Positions 1-8,488 are shown, numbered from the stretch's first letter. The stretch is DNA of 21,336 nucleotides from Clostridium sp. (GCA_004554205.1 SFNH01000022.1:1-21336), one strand, 5' to 3'. Numbers and translations: made by a program. Notes: generated from the letters alone by a model not told the origin.

Positions 1-708
1 ATCCGTTACGAACTCCGGACGGATATTTCCGCCGCTGCTCTGTTTATTGATGATGCAAATCTTGACACTGGTTCAATCAGAAAATGTGACCTGGCCAGGA
101 TATATAAGTACACTAACACATTGTATAAACTGCAGTTGACAGGCAGGCAGTTAAAGAAATATATGGAATGGTCTGCCTCATATTATAATACATTAAAAGA
201 CGGTGACCTGACTGTTTCATTTAATCCAGAAAGCCGTGGATATCTCTATGATATGTTTAGCGGCATCAATTATGAAATCAACCTTTCAAAAGAGCCGGGG
301 CAGCGGATTGAAAATCTTACATATCCGGACGGAACTGCGGTGAACGATGATGATGTATTTACGCTTGCGGTCAACAATTACCGTGCCACATCCCAGCTTT
401 TGACCACTGGTGTCATTTTCCAGGAGGGGGAGGAACTCCCGGTTCTTTTAGAGATGGATGTCCGGGGTGAGATTGGCGGTGTAAGAGAACTGATTGGCGA
501 TTATATTGTCAATGTCAAAAATGGAGTTTTAGAGGCACCTGCATTGAGTGAAAATTGGAAGCTGACTGGTTTACAGTGGGACGAAGACCTCCACAGGGAA
601 GCAGTGGAGCTGCTTAACAGCGGTAAGCTCTCTATTAAAAATGCGGACAACGGACGCCAGTTAAATGTAGAGTCTATTACAGTGGAAGACGTGAAGCGTG
701 TAAAATAA
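1..708 (+). CDS. 5'-nucleotidase family protein, C-terminal part (5' truncated by window edge)
   Basis: Frame 1 is open from the first base to the TAA at 706-708, so the gene starts before the window and about 235 C-terminal residues are visible. The visible part matches the 5'-nucleotidase C-terminal (substrate-binding) domain of UshA/CpdB-type enzymes. It shows a RTDISAAALF opening, then a Y-K-Y-T-N-T-L stretch, a LTGRQLKKYMEW helix, a G-[IL]-N-Y-E strand and a FTLAVNNYRA segment. Family members are usually exported metallophosphoesterases hydrolysing nucleotides or 2',3'-cyclic nucleotides; the N-terminal metallophosphatase domain lies outside the window, so the exact substrate cannot be read. 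No sorting signal or membrane segment follows the domain. The gene is clearly AT-richer than everything downstream. It ends 19 bases before ruvA and could be cotranscribed with it. Confidence 0.88.
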   Translation: MRYELRTDISAAALFIDDANLDTGSIRKCDLARIYKYTNTLYKLQLTGRQLKKYMEWSASYYNTLKDGDLTVSFNPESRGYLYDMFSGINYEINLSKEPGQRIENLTYPDGTAVNDDDVFTLAVNNYRATSQLLTTGVIFQEGEELPVLLEMDVRGEIGGVRELIGDYIVNVKNGVLEAPALSENWKLTGLQWDEDLHREAVELLNSGKLSIKNADNGRQLNVESITVEDVKRVK

Positions 709-727
709 TGGGCAGGAGGAATACGCT

Positions 728-1348
728 TTGTTTTCATATATCAGAGGACCATTAGTTGAGATTTCGGAGGACGTCATCGTTGTGGAGGCGGGCGGCATCG
801 GCTGGAATATCCATGTGCCGCTGTCCGTTCTCGACAGGCTCCCGCGGACAGGGGAGACGGTGCAGGTCTACACATCCTTTCAGGTGCGGGAGGATGCGAT
901 GACTCTGTACGGCTTTCTTTGCAGACAGGATCTAAAGATGTTTGAGCAGCTTCTCTCAGTCAGCGGGATCGGCCCGAAGGCAGCGCTCGGTATCCTTTCC
1001 GCGCTGAATCCGGATGACCTCCGCATGGCGGTGATCTCCGAGGATGTGAAGGCGATCTCGCGTGCGCCGGGGATTGGTCCGAAGACGGCAAAACGTGTGA
1101 TCCTGGAACTGAAGGATCGCGTCAGGATGGAGGATGTGCTTCCGACCGTTCAGGACGATTCTCTGGGGACGCTTTCGTCAGCGCCGGGGCAGGGTGTGGA
1201 GGGCGTTGCAAAGGATGCCATCGAGGCGCTGGTCGCGCTTGGCTATTCCCTGACGGAAGCGACAAGGGCTGTTCGCCAGGTGGAGCTTTCAGACGGGATG
1301 AGCGTCGAGGCGGTGTTAAAAGCGTCGCTTAAGTACCTGGCATTTTAG
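728..1348 (+). CDS. ruvA: Holliday junction branch migration protein RuvA
   Basis: RuvA binds four-way DNA junctions as a tetramer and loads the RuvB motor for branch migration in recombinational repair. The 206-residue product has the usual length. It has an N-terminal OB-fold (about 1-62, opening MFSYIRGPLVEI), two helix-hairpin-helix motifs (VSGIGPKAAL near 78-87 and APGIGPKTAK near 113-122) and a C-terminal RuvB-contacting domain (about 155-206, with DAIEALVALGYS). The start is TTG at 728, chosen because AGGAGG lies at 714-719 with an 8-base spacer and the protein begins exactly where RuvA proteins begin. It sits 58 bases before ruvB, the usual arrangement. No strong promoter is visible in the 19-base gap upstream, so it may be read from further upstream. 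Confidence 0.97.
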   Translation: MFSYIRGPLVEISEDVIVVEAGGIGWNIHVPLSVLDRLPRTGETVQVYTSFQVREDAMTLYGFLCRQDLKMFEQLLSVSGIGPKAALGILSALNPDDLRMAVISEDVKAISRAPGIGPKTAKRVILELKDRVRMEDVLPTVQDDSLGTLSSAPGQGVEGVAKDAIEALVALGYSLTEATRAVRQVELSDGMSVEAVLKASLKYLAF

Positions 1349-1406
1349 TTCGGAGTTTTGCTTAGGCTTTAATTATTCCAGGATAAGGCACGGGACGGAG
1401 TGAAGT

Positions 1407-2411
1407 ATGGAGAGAAGGATCATTACAACAGAAGTGACGGATGAGGATAAATACATTGAGCCGAGTCTGCGCCCGCAGCTTCTTAACGAGTATATCGGGC
1501 AGGAGAAGATCAAGAATAATCTCAAGATCTATATCGACGCGGCGAAGGCGAGAGGGGAATCTCTCGACCATGTGCTGTTTTACGGCCCGCCGGGGCTTGG
1601 GAAGACCACGCTCTCCGGCATTATCGCCAACGAGATGGGGGTTCACATGAAGGTGACCTCCGGCCCCGCCATCGAGAAGCCGGGGGAGATGGCGGCGATC
1701 CTCAACAATCTTAAAGAGGGCGACGTGCTGTTTGTGGACGAGATACATCGGCTGAACCGCCAGGTAGAGGAGGTCCTGTACCCGGCGATGGAAGACTTTG
1801 CCATTGATATCATGCTCGGAAAGGAGTCCTCTGCGCGTTCAATCCGGCTGGAGCTGCCGCATTTTACGCTGGTTGGAGCGACCACGCGCGTGGGGCTTTT
1901 GACAGCGCCTTTGAGAGACCGCTTCGGCGTGGTGCAGAAGATGGAATTTTATACACCGCAGGAGCTCGCGGTGATCGTGCAGCGTTCCGCGAAGGTGCTG
2001 GGTGTTCAGATCGAGGAGAGCGGCGCAACGGAGATCGCGCGCCGCTCGCGGGGAACGCCGCGCCTTGCAAACCGCCTCTTAAAGCGTGTCCGTGACTTCG
2101 CGCAGGTGAAGTACGATGGCGTGATCACGAAGGAGGTGGCGGACTTCGCACTCGATATTCTGGATGTGGACAAGCTGGGGCTTGACAACAATGACAGAAG
2201 CATCCTTCTGATGATGATCGAGAAGTTCGGCGGAGGCCCCGTGGGGCTTGAGACACTGGCTGCGGCGCTCGGCGAGGATGCGGGGACGCTTGAGGATGTC
2301 TATGAGCCGTATCTTCTGATGAACGGCTTTATCAACCGCACGCCGCGGGGACGGGTGGCGACGGAGAATGCGTACCGCCACCTGGGAATCTTGCACCCGG
2401 AGCAGAGTTAA
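1407..2411 (+). CDS. ruvB: Holliday junction DNA helicase RuvB
   Basis: RuvB is the hexameric AAA+ ATPase that pumps DNA through RuvA-bound Holliday junctions. The 334-residue product has the normal length. It shows the opening LRP..L.EYIGQ, Walker A GPPGLGKT (60-67), Walker B LFVDEIH (108-114), the sensor 1 strand GATTR (157-161), and an arginine finger in TAPLRDRFG (R170). The C-terminal winged-helix domain contains GGGPVGLETLA and ends in a NRTPRGR.AT...Y.HLG stretch. The ATG at 1407 is preceded by GGAG at 1397-1400. All catalytic residues are present, so the protein should be active. Confidence 0.98.
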   Translation: MERRIITTEVTDEDKYIEPSLRPQLLNEYIGQEKIKNNLKIYIDAAKARGESLDHVLFYGPPGLGKTTLSGIIANEMGVHMKVTSGPAIEKPGEMAAILNNLKEGDVLFVDEIHRLNRQVEEVLYPAMEDFAIDIMLGKESSARSIRLELPHFTLVGATTRVGLLTAPLRDRFGVVQKMEFYTPQELAVIVQRSAKVLGVQIEESGATEIARRSRGTPRLANRLLKRVRDFAQVKYDGVITKEVADFALDILDVDKLGLDNNDRSILLMMIEKFGGGPVGLETLAAALGEDAGTLEDVYEPYLLMNGFINRTPRGRVATENAYRHLGILHPEQS

Positions 2412-2414
2412 GGC

Positions 2415-2443
2415 TTGTTGATCTGCCGGAAATGTGATAAACT
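2415..2443 (+). promoter_or_regulatory. Possible sigma-A promoter upstream of zapA
   Basis: TTGTTG (2415-2420) is followed after 17 bases by TAAACT (2438-2443) in the 81-base gap between ruvB and the zapA-like gene. The -35 matches only three of six consensus positions and the -10 four of six, so this is a weak call. It rests mainly on the correct spacing and the intergenic location. Confidence 0.3.
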
Positions 2444-2492
2444 TATTAGGAAATAGCTTTTAAGTAAATGAAACCGGGAGCCTGTGATTATA

Positions 2493-2996
2493 ATGGATGA
2501 GAAAAATTATGCGGAAGTTTTGATAGATGGGACGGTGTTCACCCTCGGAGGCGCGGAGGAGGAAGGATATCTGCGCCAGGTCGCGGCCTATCTCAACGAC
2601 AAGATCGGCAGTGTGAAAAAGTGTGATGGCTTTTCAAAGCAGAGTGTGGAGTACCAGAATGTGATGATCCAGCTCAACATCGCGGACGATTATTTTAAGG
2701 AGCAGGAGCGCGCTGATTTCCTGGCGGAGCAGAAGGCGGCTCTCGAGAAGGAGACCTACAGCCTAAAGCACGAGCTGATCACCAGCCAGATGAATCTTGA
2801 GACGGCGGAGAAGACAGAAGAGACGCTGAAAGCAGAGCTTGAGGCTGCAAAAAAGGAACTGGAAGATACGAAAAAAGAGCTTGAGGCGACGAAAAAGAAG
2901 TATGAGACGCAGAAGGCGGAGTTAGAACGGATGAAGGCGCTTCAGGCAGCAGCGGCAGCGGCGGCCCCGCCGCATCATACGACCCGCAGGGCTTAA
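2493..2996 (+). CDS. zapA: ZapA-like cell division protein with extended coiled coil
   Basis: ZapA proteins bundle FtsZ filaments at the division site. The N-terminal 60 residues match the ZapA core: a short strand pair (AEVLIDGTVFTLGG), then a helix with YLRQVAAYLNDKI and an L-N-I-A-D-D-Y motif. The rest, to residue 167, is a long Glu/Lys/Ala-rich heptad-like coiled coil (about 65-150) ending in a poly-Ala tract and a short PPHHTTRRA tail. This is longer than the roughly 85-110 residues of simple ZapA proteins, so it resembles the longer clostridial versions. I chose ATG 2493; an in-frame GTG at 2484 is possible but lies only 3 bases from the GGGAG at 2476-2480. The gene ends just before the U32 gene, suggesting cotranscription. 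Confidence 0.8.
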   Translation: MDEKNYAEVLIDGTVFTLGGAEEEGYLRQVAAYLNDKIGSVKKCDGFSKQSVEYQNVMIQLNIADDYFKEQERADFLAEQKAALEKETYSLKHELITSQMNLETAEKTEETLKAELEAAKKELEDTKKELEATKKKYETQKAELERMKALQAAAAAAAPPHHTTRRA

Positions 2997-3008
2997 GGTG
3001 TGTCAGAA

Positions 3009-5192
3009 ATGGGAAAACGTGTGGAAGTCCTGGCGCCTGCCGGGTCAGTGGAGAGCATGACAGCGGCGATCAATGCGGGGGCCGATGCCGTCTACATGGG
3101 CGGCAGCCGGTTCGGGGCCCGCGCCTATGCGGACAATCCCGGTGAGGACAGGCTCTTAGAGGCGATTGACTACGCCCATCTCCACGGATGCAGGCTTTAC
3201 ATGACGGTCAACACCCTTGTAAAACCGTCAGAATTGAACCAGATCTTTGATTTTTTAAAACCATATTATGAGCGCGGGCTGGATGCGGTGATCGTGCAGG
3301 ATCTTGGCGTGTGGGAGATGATACGGCAGAAATTTCCGGATCTTCCCATCCATGCGAGCACACAGATGACCGTGACCGGATACCGGAGCGCAAAGCTCTT
3401 AAAGGAGCTTGGGGCCTCGCGCATCGTGACCGCACGCGAGCTGTCGCTTGAGGAGATCGCGAAGATCCGGGATGAGGAGGACGTTGAGATCGAGAGCTTT
3501 GTCCACGGGGCGCTGTGCTACTGTTACTCCGGACAGTGCCTGATGAGCAGCCTGATCGGCGGGCGGAGCGGGAACCGTGGGCGCTGCGCCCAGCCCTGCC
3601 GCCTGCCTTACCGCGTGCCCGGTGAAGCCGGGACGGAGAAGTATGTCTTAAGCCTAAAGGATCTCTGCACGCTCGACATTCTCCCGGATATCATCGACGC
3701 GGGCGTGTATTCCTTAAAGATCGAGGGGCGCATGAAGAGCCCGCGCTATACGGCGGGCGTCGTGAGCATTTACCGAAAGTATGTGGACAGATACATGGCG
3801 CATGGCAGAGAGGGATACCGTGTGGAGCCGGAGGACCGGCGGATGCTTCTTGATCTGTTTGACCGCGGCGGCTTTACAGAGGGGTATTACCGGCAGCATA
3901 ACGGCAGGGATATGGTGGCGCTTAAGGAAAAGCCCGCATTCCGCGAAGCCAACCAGGCGCTGTATGATGAATTGGATGAACATTATGTAAACCAAAAGAA
4001 GCAGGAGGCGGTCTGCGGACATATCGCGCTGCGCGAGGGAAAGCCTGCCGTCCTTTCGCTGTCCATAAAGAGAGAGGATGGGGAGTGTCTCTCTGTCACC
4101 GCAGAGGGGCAGACGGTGCAGTCGGCGAAGAATCAGCCGCTTACCGAAGAAAAGCTGATAAGACAGATCGGAAAGACCGGCGGCTCTCCGTTTTTCTTTG
4201 AGAAGCTGACGGCTGAAGTGGAGGGCGCGTGCTTTTTGCCGATTCAGGCGGTCAATGAGCTTCGCAGGGAGGGCTTTTTACGCCTTGAACAGAAGATTCT
4301 CGGAGAGTACAAGAGGGAGTGCGCCATCGTCTCCTCTAAGGCGGGTGCGGTGTATATACCCTCTGACAGCGGGGAGCGTATGCGTCTTCATGTGTCCCTG
4401 GAGGAGCCTGGGGCGCTTTCTGCCGCGCTGGAACAGAAAGAGGTCGATGAGGTTTATCTGGACGCGGCCGGATTCGGCGCGGAGACATGGCAGGGAGCGG
4501 TCGATGCCTGTCACAGGGCGGGAAAGGACTGCGCGCTCCTACTGCCGCATATTTTCCGGAAGGAAGCCGAACAATATTTGAAAAAGCATCAGGCGGAGTT
4601 GAGAGCGGCCGGATTTGACGAGATGGCGCTTCGCTCCCTGGATGAGCTTATATTTTTAAAGGAGATCGGGCTTGACCGGACTCCGATGGTATCCGACGCA
4701 AACCTTTATGTGATGAATCCGCTGGCGGCGTACCGGATGGCAGAGGCGGGCTTTTCCCGCATGACGCTGCCCTTAGAGCTTAACAGCAGGGAGCTTGAGG
4801 AGCTCGGCTGCCGGGGGATGGAGTTGATCGGTTACGGGTATCTGCCCGCGATGGTGTCCGCCCAGTGCGTCGTGCGCACCACAGAGGGCTGCAAAAGCCA
4901 GCCGGAGCTTCTTTACATGAAAGACAGGACGGGAAAGGAGCTTCCGGTGAAAAATCACTGCCGCTTCTGTTACAACACCATCTACAATCCGACACCTCTG
5001 TCTCTCTTAGGTCAGGAGAAGCTTGTAGAGCGGCTTGGGCCGTCAGTTCTGCGCCTCTCCTTCACAATCGAGACTCCGGAGCAGACGAAACGAGTGATCG
5101 ACGCGTTTGCGGATCATTACCGGTACGGGAAGGATACCCCTGCGCCCTTTACCGATTTTACCCGCGGGCATTTTAAGCGCGGAGTGGAGTAG
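3009..5192 (+). CDS. U32 family peptidase-like protein, RlhA/YdcP type with DUF3656
   Basis: The U32 family was named for collagenase-like activity, but the best-studied members (RlhA, TrhP, UbiU/V) act in RNA or quinone hydroxylation. The N-terminus (VEVLAPAGS, then AGADAVYMGG) and the signature E-S-F-V-H-G-A-L-C (about residues 162-170) are diagnostic. Cysteines in CYCYSGQC, in RGRCAQPC and in LKDLC resemble the four Fe-S ligands described in UbiU/UbiV. A further set (C-x-x-C in HCRFCYN plus QC and GC) lies near 625-660. The middle third fits the DUF3656 extension. Total length is about 727 residues, longer than E. coli RlhA. ATG 3009 is preferred (AAGG at 2995-2998); GTG 3000 is the alternative. 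The substrate cannot be read from sequence; 23S rRNA hydroxylation is the best analogy. Confidence 0.9.
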   Translation: MGKRVEVLAPAGSVESMTAAINAGADAVYMGGSRFGARAYADNPGEDRLLEAIDYAHLHGCRLYMTVNTLVKPSELNQIFDFLKPYYERGLDAVIVQDLGVWEMIRQKFPDLPIHASTQMTVTGYRSAKLLKELGASRIVTARELSLEEIAKIRDEEDVEIESFVHGALCYCYSGQCLMSSLIGGRSGNRGRCAQPCRLPYRVPGEAGTEKYVLSLKDLCTLDILPDIIDAGVYSLKIEGRMKSPRYTAGVVSIYRKYVDRYMAHGREGYRVEPEDRRMLLDLFDRGGFTEGYYRQHNGRDMVALKEKPAFREANQALYDELDEHYVNQKKQEAVCGHIALREGKPAVLSLSIKREDGECLSVTAEGQTVQSAKNQPLTEEKLIRQIGKTGGSPFFFEKLTAEVEGACFLPIQAVNELRREGFLRLEQKILGEYKRECAIVSSKAGAVYIPSDSGERMRLHVSLEEPGALSAALEQKEVDEVYLDAAGFGAETWQGAVDACHRAGKDCALLLPHIFRKEAEQYLKKHQAELRAAGFDEMALRSLDELIFLKEIGLDRTPMVSDANLYVMNPLAAYRMAEAGFSRMTLPLELNSRELEELGCRGMELIGYGYLPAMVSAQCVVRTTEGCKSQPELLYMKDRTGKELPVKNHCRFCYNTIYNPTPLSLLGQEKLVERLGPSVLRLSFTIETPEQTKRVIDAFADHYRYGKDTPAPFTDFTRGHFKRGVE

Positions 5193-5206
5193 AAAACAGG
5201 TGGATT

Positions 5207-6535
5207 ATGGTTAATGTGATCATTGAGGTCTCAAAGTATCTTATGATACTGCTTGTGGCGCTGTACACATTTTGGAGCTTCCGCTATTTCCGGTTCGCCG
5301 ATGAGCGGCGCAAAAACCGCCTTTTTGCAAAGCAGAATACGGTGATGTTTCTGCTGCATTTTACGGCGTATGTCATTTTATACTTAAAATCCGGCGATGA
5401 GCGTGTAGTGCTGTTTTATCTGGCGCAGCTGGTATTCTTTGCGGCTTACCTGGGGCTTTACAGGCTCTTTTACCGCAATGTTTCCCGGATTCTGTTAAAT
5501 AATATGTGTATGCTCCTTACGGTCGGATTTATCATACTGACCCGCCTTTCTCTCGAGAAGGCGGTGCGCCAGTTTGTGATCGTGGCGCTTGCGGCGCTTG
5601 CGACCTTTATCATTCCGTTTATCATGGACCGCGTGTGGCAGCTGTCGAAAATCCCGTGGGTCTACGGCGGGCTTGGCCTCATGCTTCTTGTTGTGGTATG
5701 GCTGGTTGGCAACAACAGCTTCGGCGCGCAGCTTTCCTTAAATCTCGGCGGTATTTCATTCCAGCCATCGGAGTTTGTGAAGATCAGTTTTGTCTTTTTC
5801 GTGGCGACCATGTTTTACCGATCCACAGATATTAAGACTGTGGCGATAACGAGCGCGATGGCGGCGGCTCATGTGCTGGTGCTGGTGCTCTCAAAGGATC
5901 TGGGGAGCGCGCTGATCTTCTTTATCACCTACCTTACCATGCTCTATGTGGCGACCGGAAGCCGGCTCTGTCTGCTTGTGGGACTTTCCGGCGGGTGCGC
6001 CGCGTCCGTCCTCGCATATGCGCTGTTTGCCCATGTGCGGGCGCGCGTTTTGGCCTGGAGAAATCCGTGGGCGGATATCGACAACCGCGGATATCAGATC
6101 ACCCAGTCGCTCTTTGCCATCGGAACCGGCGGCTGGTTTGGCATGGGGCTTTACCGGGGAATGCCGTACAAGATCCCGGTGGTGGAAAAGGATTTCGCTT
6201 TTGCGGCAATCTCGGAGGAGCTTGGCGGAATTTTCGCCATCTGCGTCCTGCTCATCTGCCTCGGCTGTTTTCTGCAGTTTATCATGCTTGCGGCGCGCAT
6301 GCAGGCGATGTTTTACAAGCTGATCGCATTCGGCCTCTCTGTGGTGTATGTGGTGCAGGTCTTTTTAAATGTGGGGGGCGTGACAAAGTTCATTCCGTCC
6401 ACGGGCGTGACATTGCCCTTTATCAGCTATGGTGGAAGCTCTGTTTTGAGTACGTTTATTCTCTTTGGAGTGATCCAGGGGCTTTATATCCTGAAAAAGA
6501 ATGATGAGGAAGATTATGAAGAAGCAGACGTCTGA
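5207..6535 (+). CDS. FtsW/RodA/SpoVE (SEDS) family peptidoglycan glycosyltransferase
   Basis: SEDS proteins polymerise lipid II into glycan strands, working with a class B penicillin-binding protein. The 442-residue product is almost entirely hydrophobic helices. Family motifs are clear: WRNPWADIDNRGYQ.TQS (about 274-291, containing the conserved acidic residue of the large extracellular loop), AIGTGGWFGMGL, EKDFAFAAISEELG (about 317-330) and PSTGVTLPFISYGGSS (about 387-402). About 115-130 residues with additional membrane helices precede the core, as in the actinobacterial and clostridial RodA-like proteins next to pbpA. The start at 5207 has AGGTGG upstream. The last 20 bases overlap the PBP gene, which predicts coupled translation. 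FtsW versus RodA role cannot be decided by eye. Confidence 0.93.
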   Translation: MVNVIIEVSKYLMILLVALYTFWSFRYFRFADERRKNRLFAKQNTVMFLLHFTAYVILYLKSGDERVVLFYLAQLVFFAAYLGLYRLFYRNVSRILLNNMCMLLTVGFIILTRLSLEKAVRQFVIVALAALATFIIPFIMDRVWQLSKIPWVYGGLGLMLLVVVWLVGNNSFGAQLSLNLGGISFQPSEFVKISFVFFVATMFYRSTDIKTVAITSAMAAAHVLVLVLSKDLGSALIFFITYLTMLYVATGSRLCLLVGLSGGCAASVLAYALFAHVRARVLAWRNPWADIDNRGYQITQSLFAIGTGGWFGMGLYRGMPYKIPVVEKDFAFAAISEELGGIFAICVLLICLGCFLQFIMLAARMQAMFYKLIAFGLSVVYVVQVFLNVGGVTKFIPSTGVTLPFISYGGSSVLSTFILFGVIQGLYILKKNDEEDYEEADV

Positions 6536-7943
6536 TCCAAAGGCAAATAAGAGCATTCTGGCGGTCACCTATGTGGTGGTCGCGGCGTTCTTGTGCTTTT
6601 TTGGATATTTCGCCTACTTTTTGCAGGTGAGAAGCGAGACGATCATCAACAATTCCTACAACGCGAGGCTGGACCGCTTTTCGGACCGGATCGTGCGCGG
6701 GGAGATCTTAAGCGGCGACGGGACGGTTCTCGCGCATACCGATGTGGCGGAGGACGGGACGGAGACGCGCGTCTACCCTTACGGCAGCCTGTTCGCTCAT
6801 GTGGTGGGCTACTCGGATCACGGAAAGACGGGGCTTGAGGCGCTTGCGAACTTTTATCTGCTCACCTCCCATGTAAATCTGCTTGAGCAGACCGTAAATG
6901 AGCTCTCCAATGTGAAAAATATCGGAGACAATGTAGTGACGACGCTTGATGTCAGACTCCAGCAGGCGGCGTCAGACGCGCTTGGGGATCGCAAGGGTGC
7001 CGTGGTGGTGATGGAGCCGGATACGGGGAAGATCCTTGCCATGGTATCAAAGCCGGGCTATGACCCGAATCGTCTTGGCGAGGAGTGGGAGAGCCTGATA
7101 TCAGGGGACAACACCCAGGCGCAGCTTTTAAACCGCGCTTCCCAGGGAGTCTATCCGCCCGGCTCTACCTTTAAGATCGTGACAATGCTCGCGTATATCA
7201 GGGAACACCCGGATACCTGGCGGGAGTTCACCTTTGACTGCGACGGCGTTTTCGAGCACGGAGAATACAAGATTTCCTGCTATCACGGGAAGGCCCATGG
7301 CAGCCAGAATATCGAACAGGCGTTCGCCAATTCCTGCAACGGCGCATTCGCAAGCCTGGGGCTTGAACTGGCTCCCTCCGGTATGCGTTCCACGGCGGGA
7401 CAGCTCTTATTTAACACCGAGCTTCCGTTTGCGCTGGCATACAGCAAAAGTTCCTTTGCGATGGGCAGTGACGCCGGCGATTGGGAGCGCCTCCTTACTG
7501 CCATCGGGCAGGGGAGCACGCAGATGACGCCGATGCACAATGCCATGATAACGTCGGCCATCGCGAACGGCGGACTGCTGATGAAGCCGTATCTCATTGA
7601 CCGTGTGGAAAATGCGGCGGGTGAGGAACAAAAAAAGTTCCTCCCGGAATCCTACGGCTCCCTCATGGATGCGGGCGAGGCGAAGATTCTCGCGGAGGCT
7701 ATGCGCGGGGTGGTGACGGAGGGCACCGGCTCGGCGGTGCGCACGGACGCGTATGATGTGGCGGGAAAGACCGGCTCTGCGGAGTTTGAGACAGGTAAGG
7801 AGACGCATGCGTGGTTTACCGGCTTTGCCCCGGCAGACGACCCGAAACTTACGGTGACTGTGCTGGTGGAGGAGGCGGGCTCCGGCGGACAGGTTGCCGC
7901 ACCTGTTGCGAGAGCGGTCTTTGACACGTATTTTGCAGAATAA
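6516..7943 (+). CDS. Class B penicillin-binding protein (PbpA-like transpeptidase)
   Basis: This is a membrane-anchored DD-transpeptidase that crosslinks peptidoglycan. One N-terminal membrane segment lies near residues 13-37. After a short non-catalytic region comes the transpeptidase domain with all active-site motifs: S-T-F-K (Ser227), S-C-N (283-285) and K-T-G (428-430). At about 475 residues it is shorter than PBP2 or FtsI (roughly 600) because the N-terminal dimerisation region is small; this is like the PbpA protein paired with RodA in mycobacteria. ATG 6516 is chosen because GAGGA lies at 6506-6510; an in-frame ATG at 6501 is less likely. It overlaps the SEDS gene by 20 bases, giving a classical polymerase/transpeptidase pair. 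A strong hairpin follows its stop. Confidence 0.93.
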   Translation: MKKQTSDPKANKSILAVTYVVVAAFLCFFGYFAYFLQVRSETIINNSYNARLDRFSDRIVRGEILSGDGTVLAHTDVAEDGTETRVYPYGSLFAHVVGYSDHGKTGLEALANFYLLTSHVNLLEQTVNELSNVKNIGDNVVTTLDVRLQQAASDALGDRKGAVVVMEPDTGKILAMVSKPGYDPNRLGEEWESLISGDNTQAQLLNRASQGVYPPGSTFKIVTMLAYIREHPDTWREFTFDCDGVFEHGEYKISCYHGKAHGSQNIEQAFANSCNGAFASLGLELAPSGMRSTAGQLLFNTELPFALAYSKSSFAMGSDAGDWERLLTAIGQGSTQMTPMHNAMITSAIANGGLLMKPYLIDRVENAAGEEQKKFLPESYGSLMDAGEAKILAEAMRGVVTEGTGSAVRTDAYDVAGKTGSAEFETGKETHAWFTGFAPADDPKLTVTVLVEEAGSGGQVAAPVARAVFDTYFAE

Positions 7944-7973
7944 AAAGGAGTTCCACAAGTGGAACTCCTTTTT
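7942..7973. terminator. Bidirectional rho-independent terminator between convergent genes
   Basis: Bases 7942-7956 (A5-GGAGTTCCAC) and 7959-7973 (GTGGAACTCC-T5) form a perfect 15-bp inverted repeat with a 2-base centre (a 4-base loop if the closing pair opens). The stem ends in A5 on one side and T5 on the other, so it gives a U-tract in both directions. It starts inside the stop codon of the PBP gene and its right arm overlaps the stop codon (7972-7974) of the minus-strand NUDIX gene, so it can end both transcripts. Confidence 0.92.
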
Positions 7974-8424
7974 AAAAATACTTTTTGCTGCCCCAGAGGT
8001 TCGCTTTCTTCAGATCCAGATATTCATTGTAGGCCTTCTCGAGTATCTGTTTTTCGTTGGAGAATTTTAACAGATGGTAGGCCTCGTAGAACTTGTAATA
8101 TCCGGAATCAATGAAATGTTCTTCGCGTTGTGGTTTGCTGTAATAGCTGTCGGCCATCATCAGATACCAGTGCACATCCTTTTCCACCATATCCTGGGGA
8201 GTATTGAAGGAGTAAGAGCTTTTGCCGATATACTTGATGATCGATGCGTTGACACCTGTTTCTTCCCTGACTTCCCGAAGCGCCGTTTCCTTGTATTCCT
8301 CGCCCGCCTCTACAGTTCCCTTTGGCAAAACCCAGCCCTCGTACTTGTTCTTGTAGTTCTTGTAGAGCACAAGGATCTTGCCTCGAAATATAACCACACC
8401 TCCACAGCTCGTTGCTTCTATCAT
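7972..8424 (-). CDS. NUDIX hydrolase (MutT/Ap4A-hydrolase-like)
   Basis: NUDIX enzymes hydrolyse nucleoside diphosphates linked to another moiety. The complete Nudix box G-x5-E-x7-R-E-V-R-E-E-T-G-V spans residues 36-58 of a 150-residue protein, preceded by GWVLPKG, a segment typical of the Ap4A-hydrolase/MutT-like branch. The C-terminus is rich in Tyr, Lys and aromatic residues and has no known domain. ATG at 8424 is chosen because AGGAGG (minus strand, + positions 8432-8437) stands 7 bases away; an open frame continues 31 codons upstream, but that extension would cover the promoter. It has its own consensus promoter and shares a terminator with the PBP gene. The substrate is not predictable by eye. 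Confidence 0.9.
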   Translation of the reverse strand: MIEATSCGGVVIFRGKILVLYKNYKNKYEGWVLPKGTVEAGEEYKETALREVREETGVNASIIKYIGKSSYSFNTPQDMVEKDVHWYLMMADSYYSKPQREEHFIDSGYYKFYEAYHLLKFSNEKQILEKAYNEYLDLKKANLWGSKKYF

Positions 8425-8488
8425 TGCAATTCCTCCTGGTTGCGCAGTGCCGCAGGCACCGCGCTGGTGTGTCGCATAGACTGACCTT

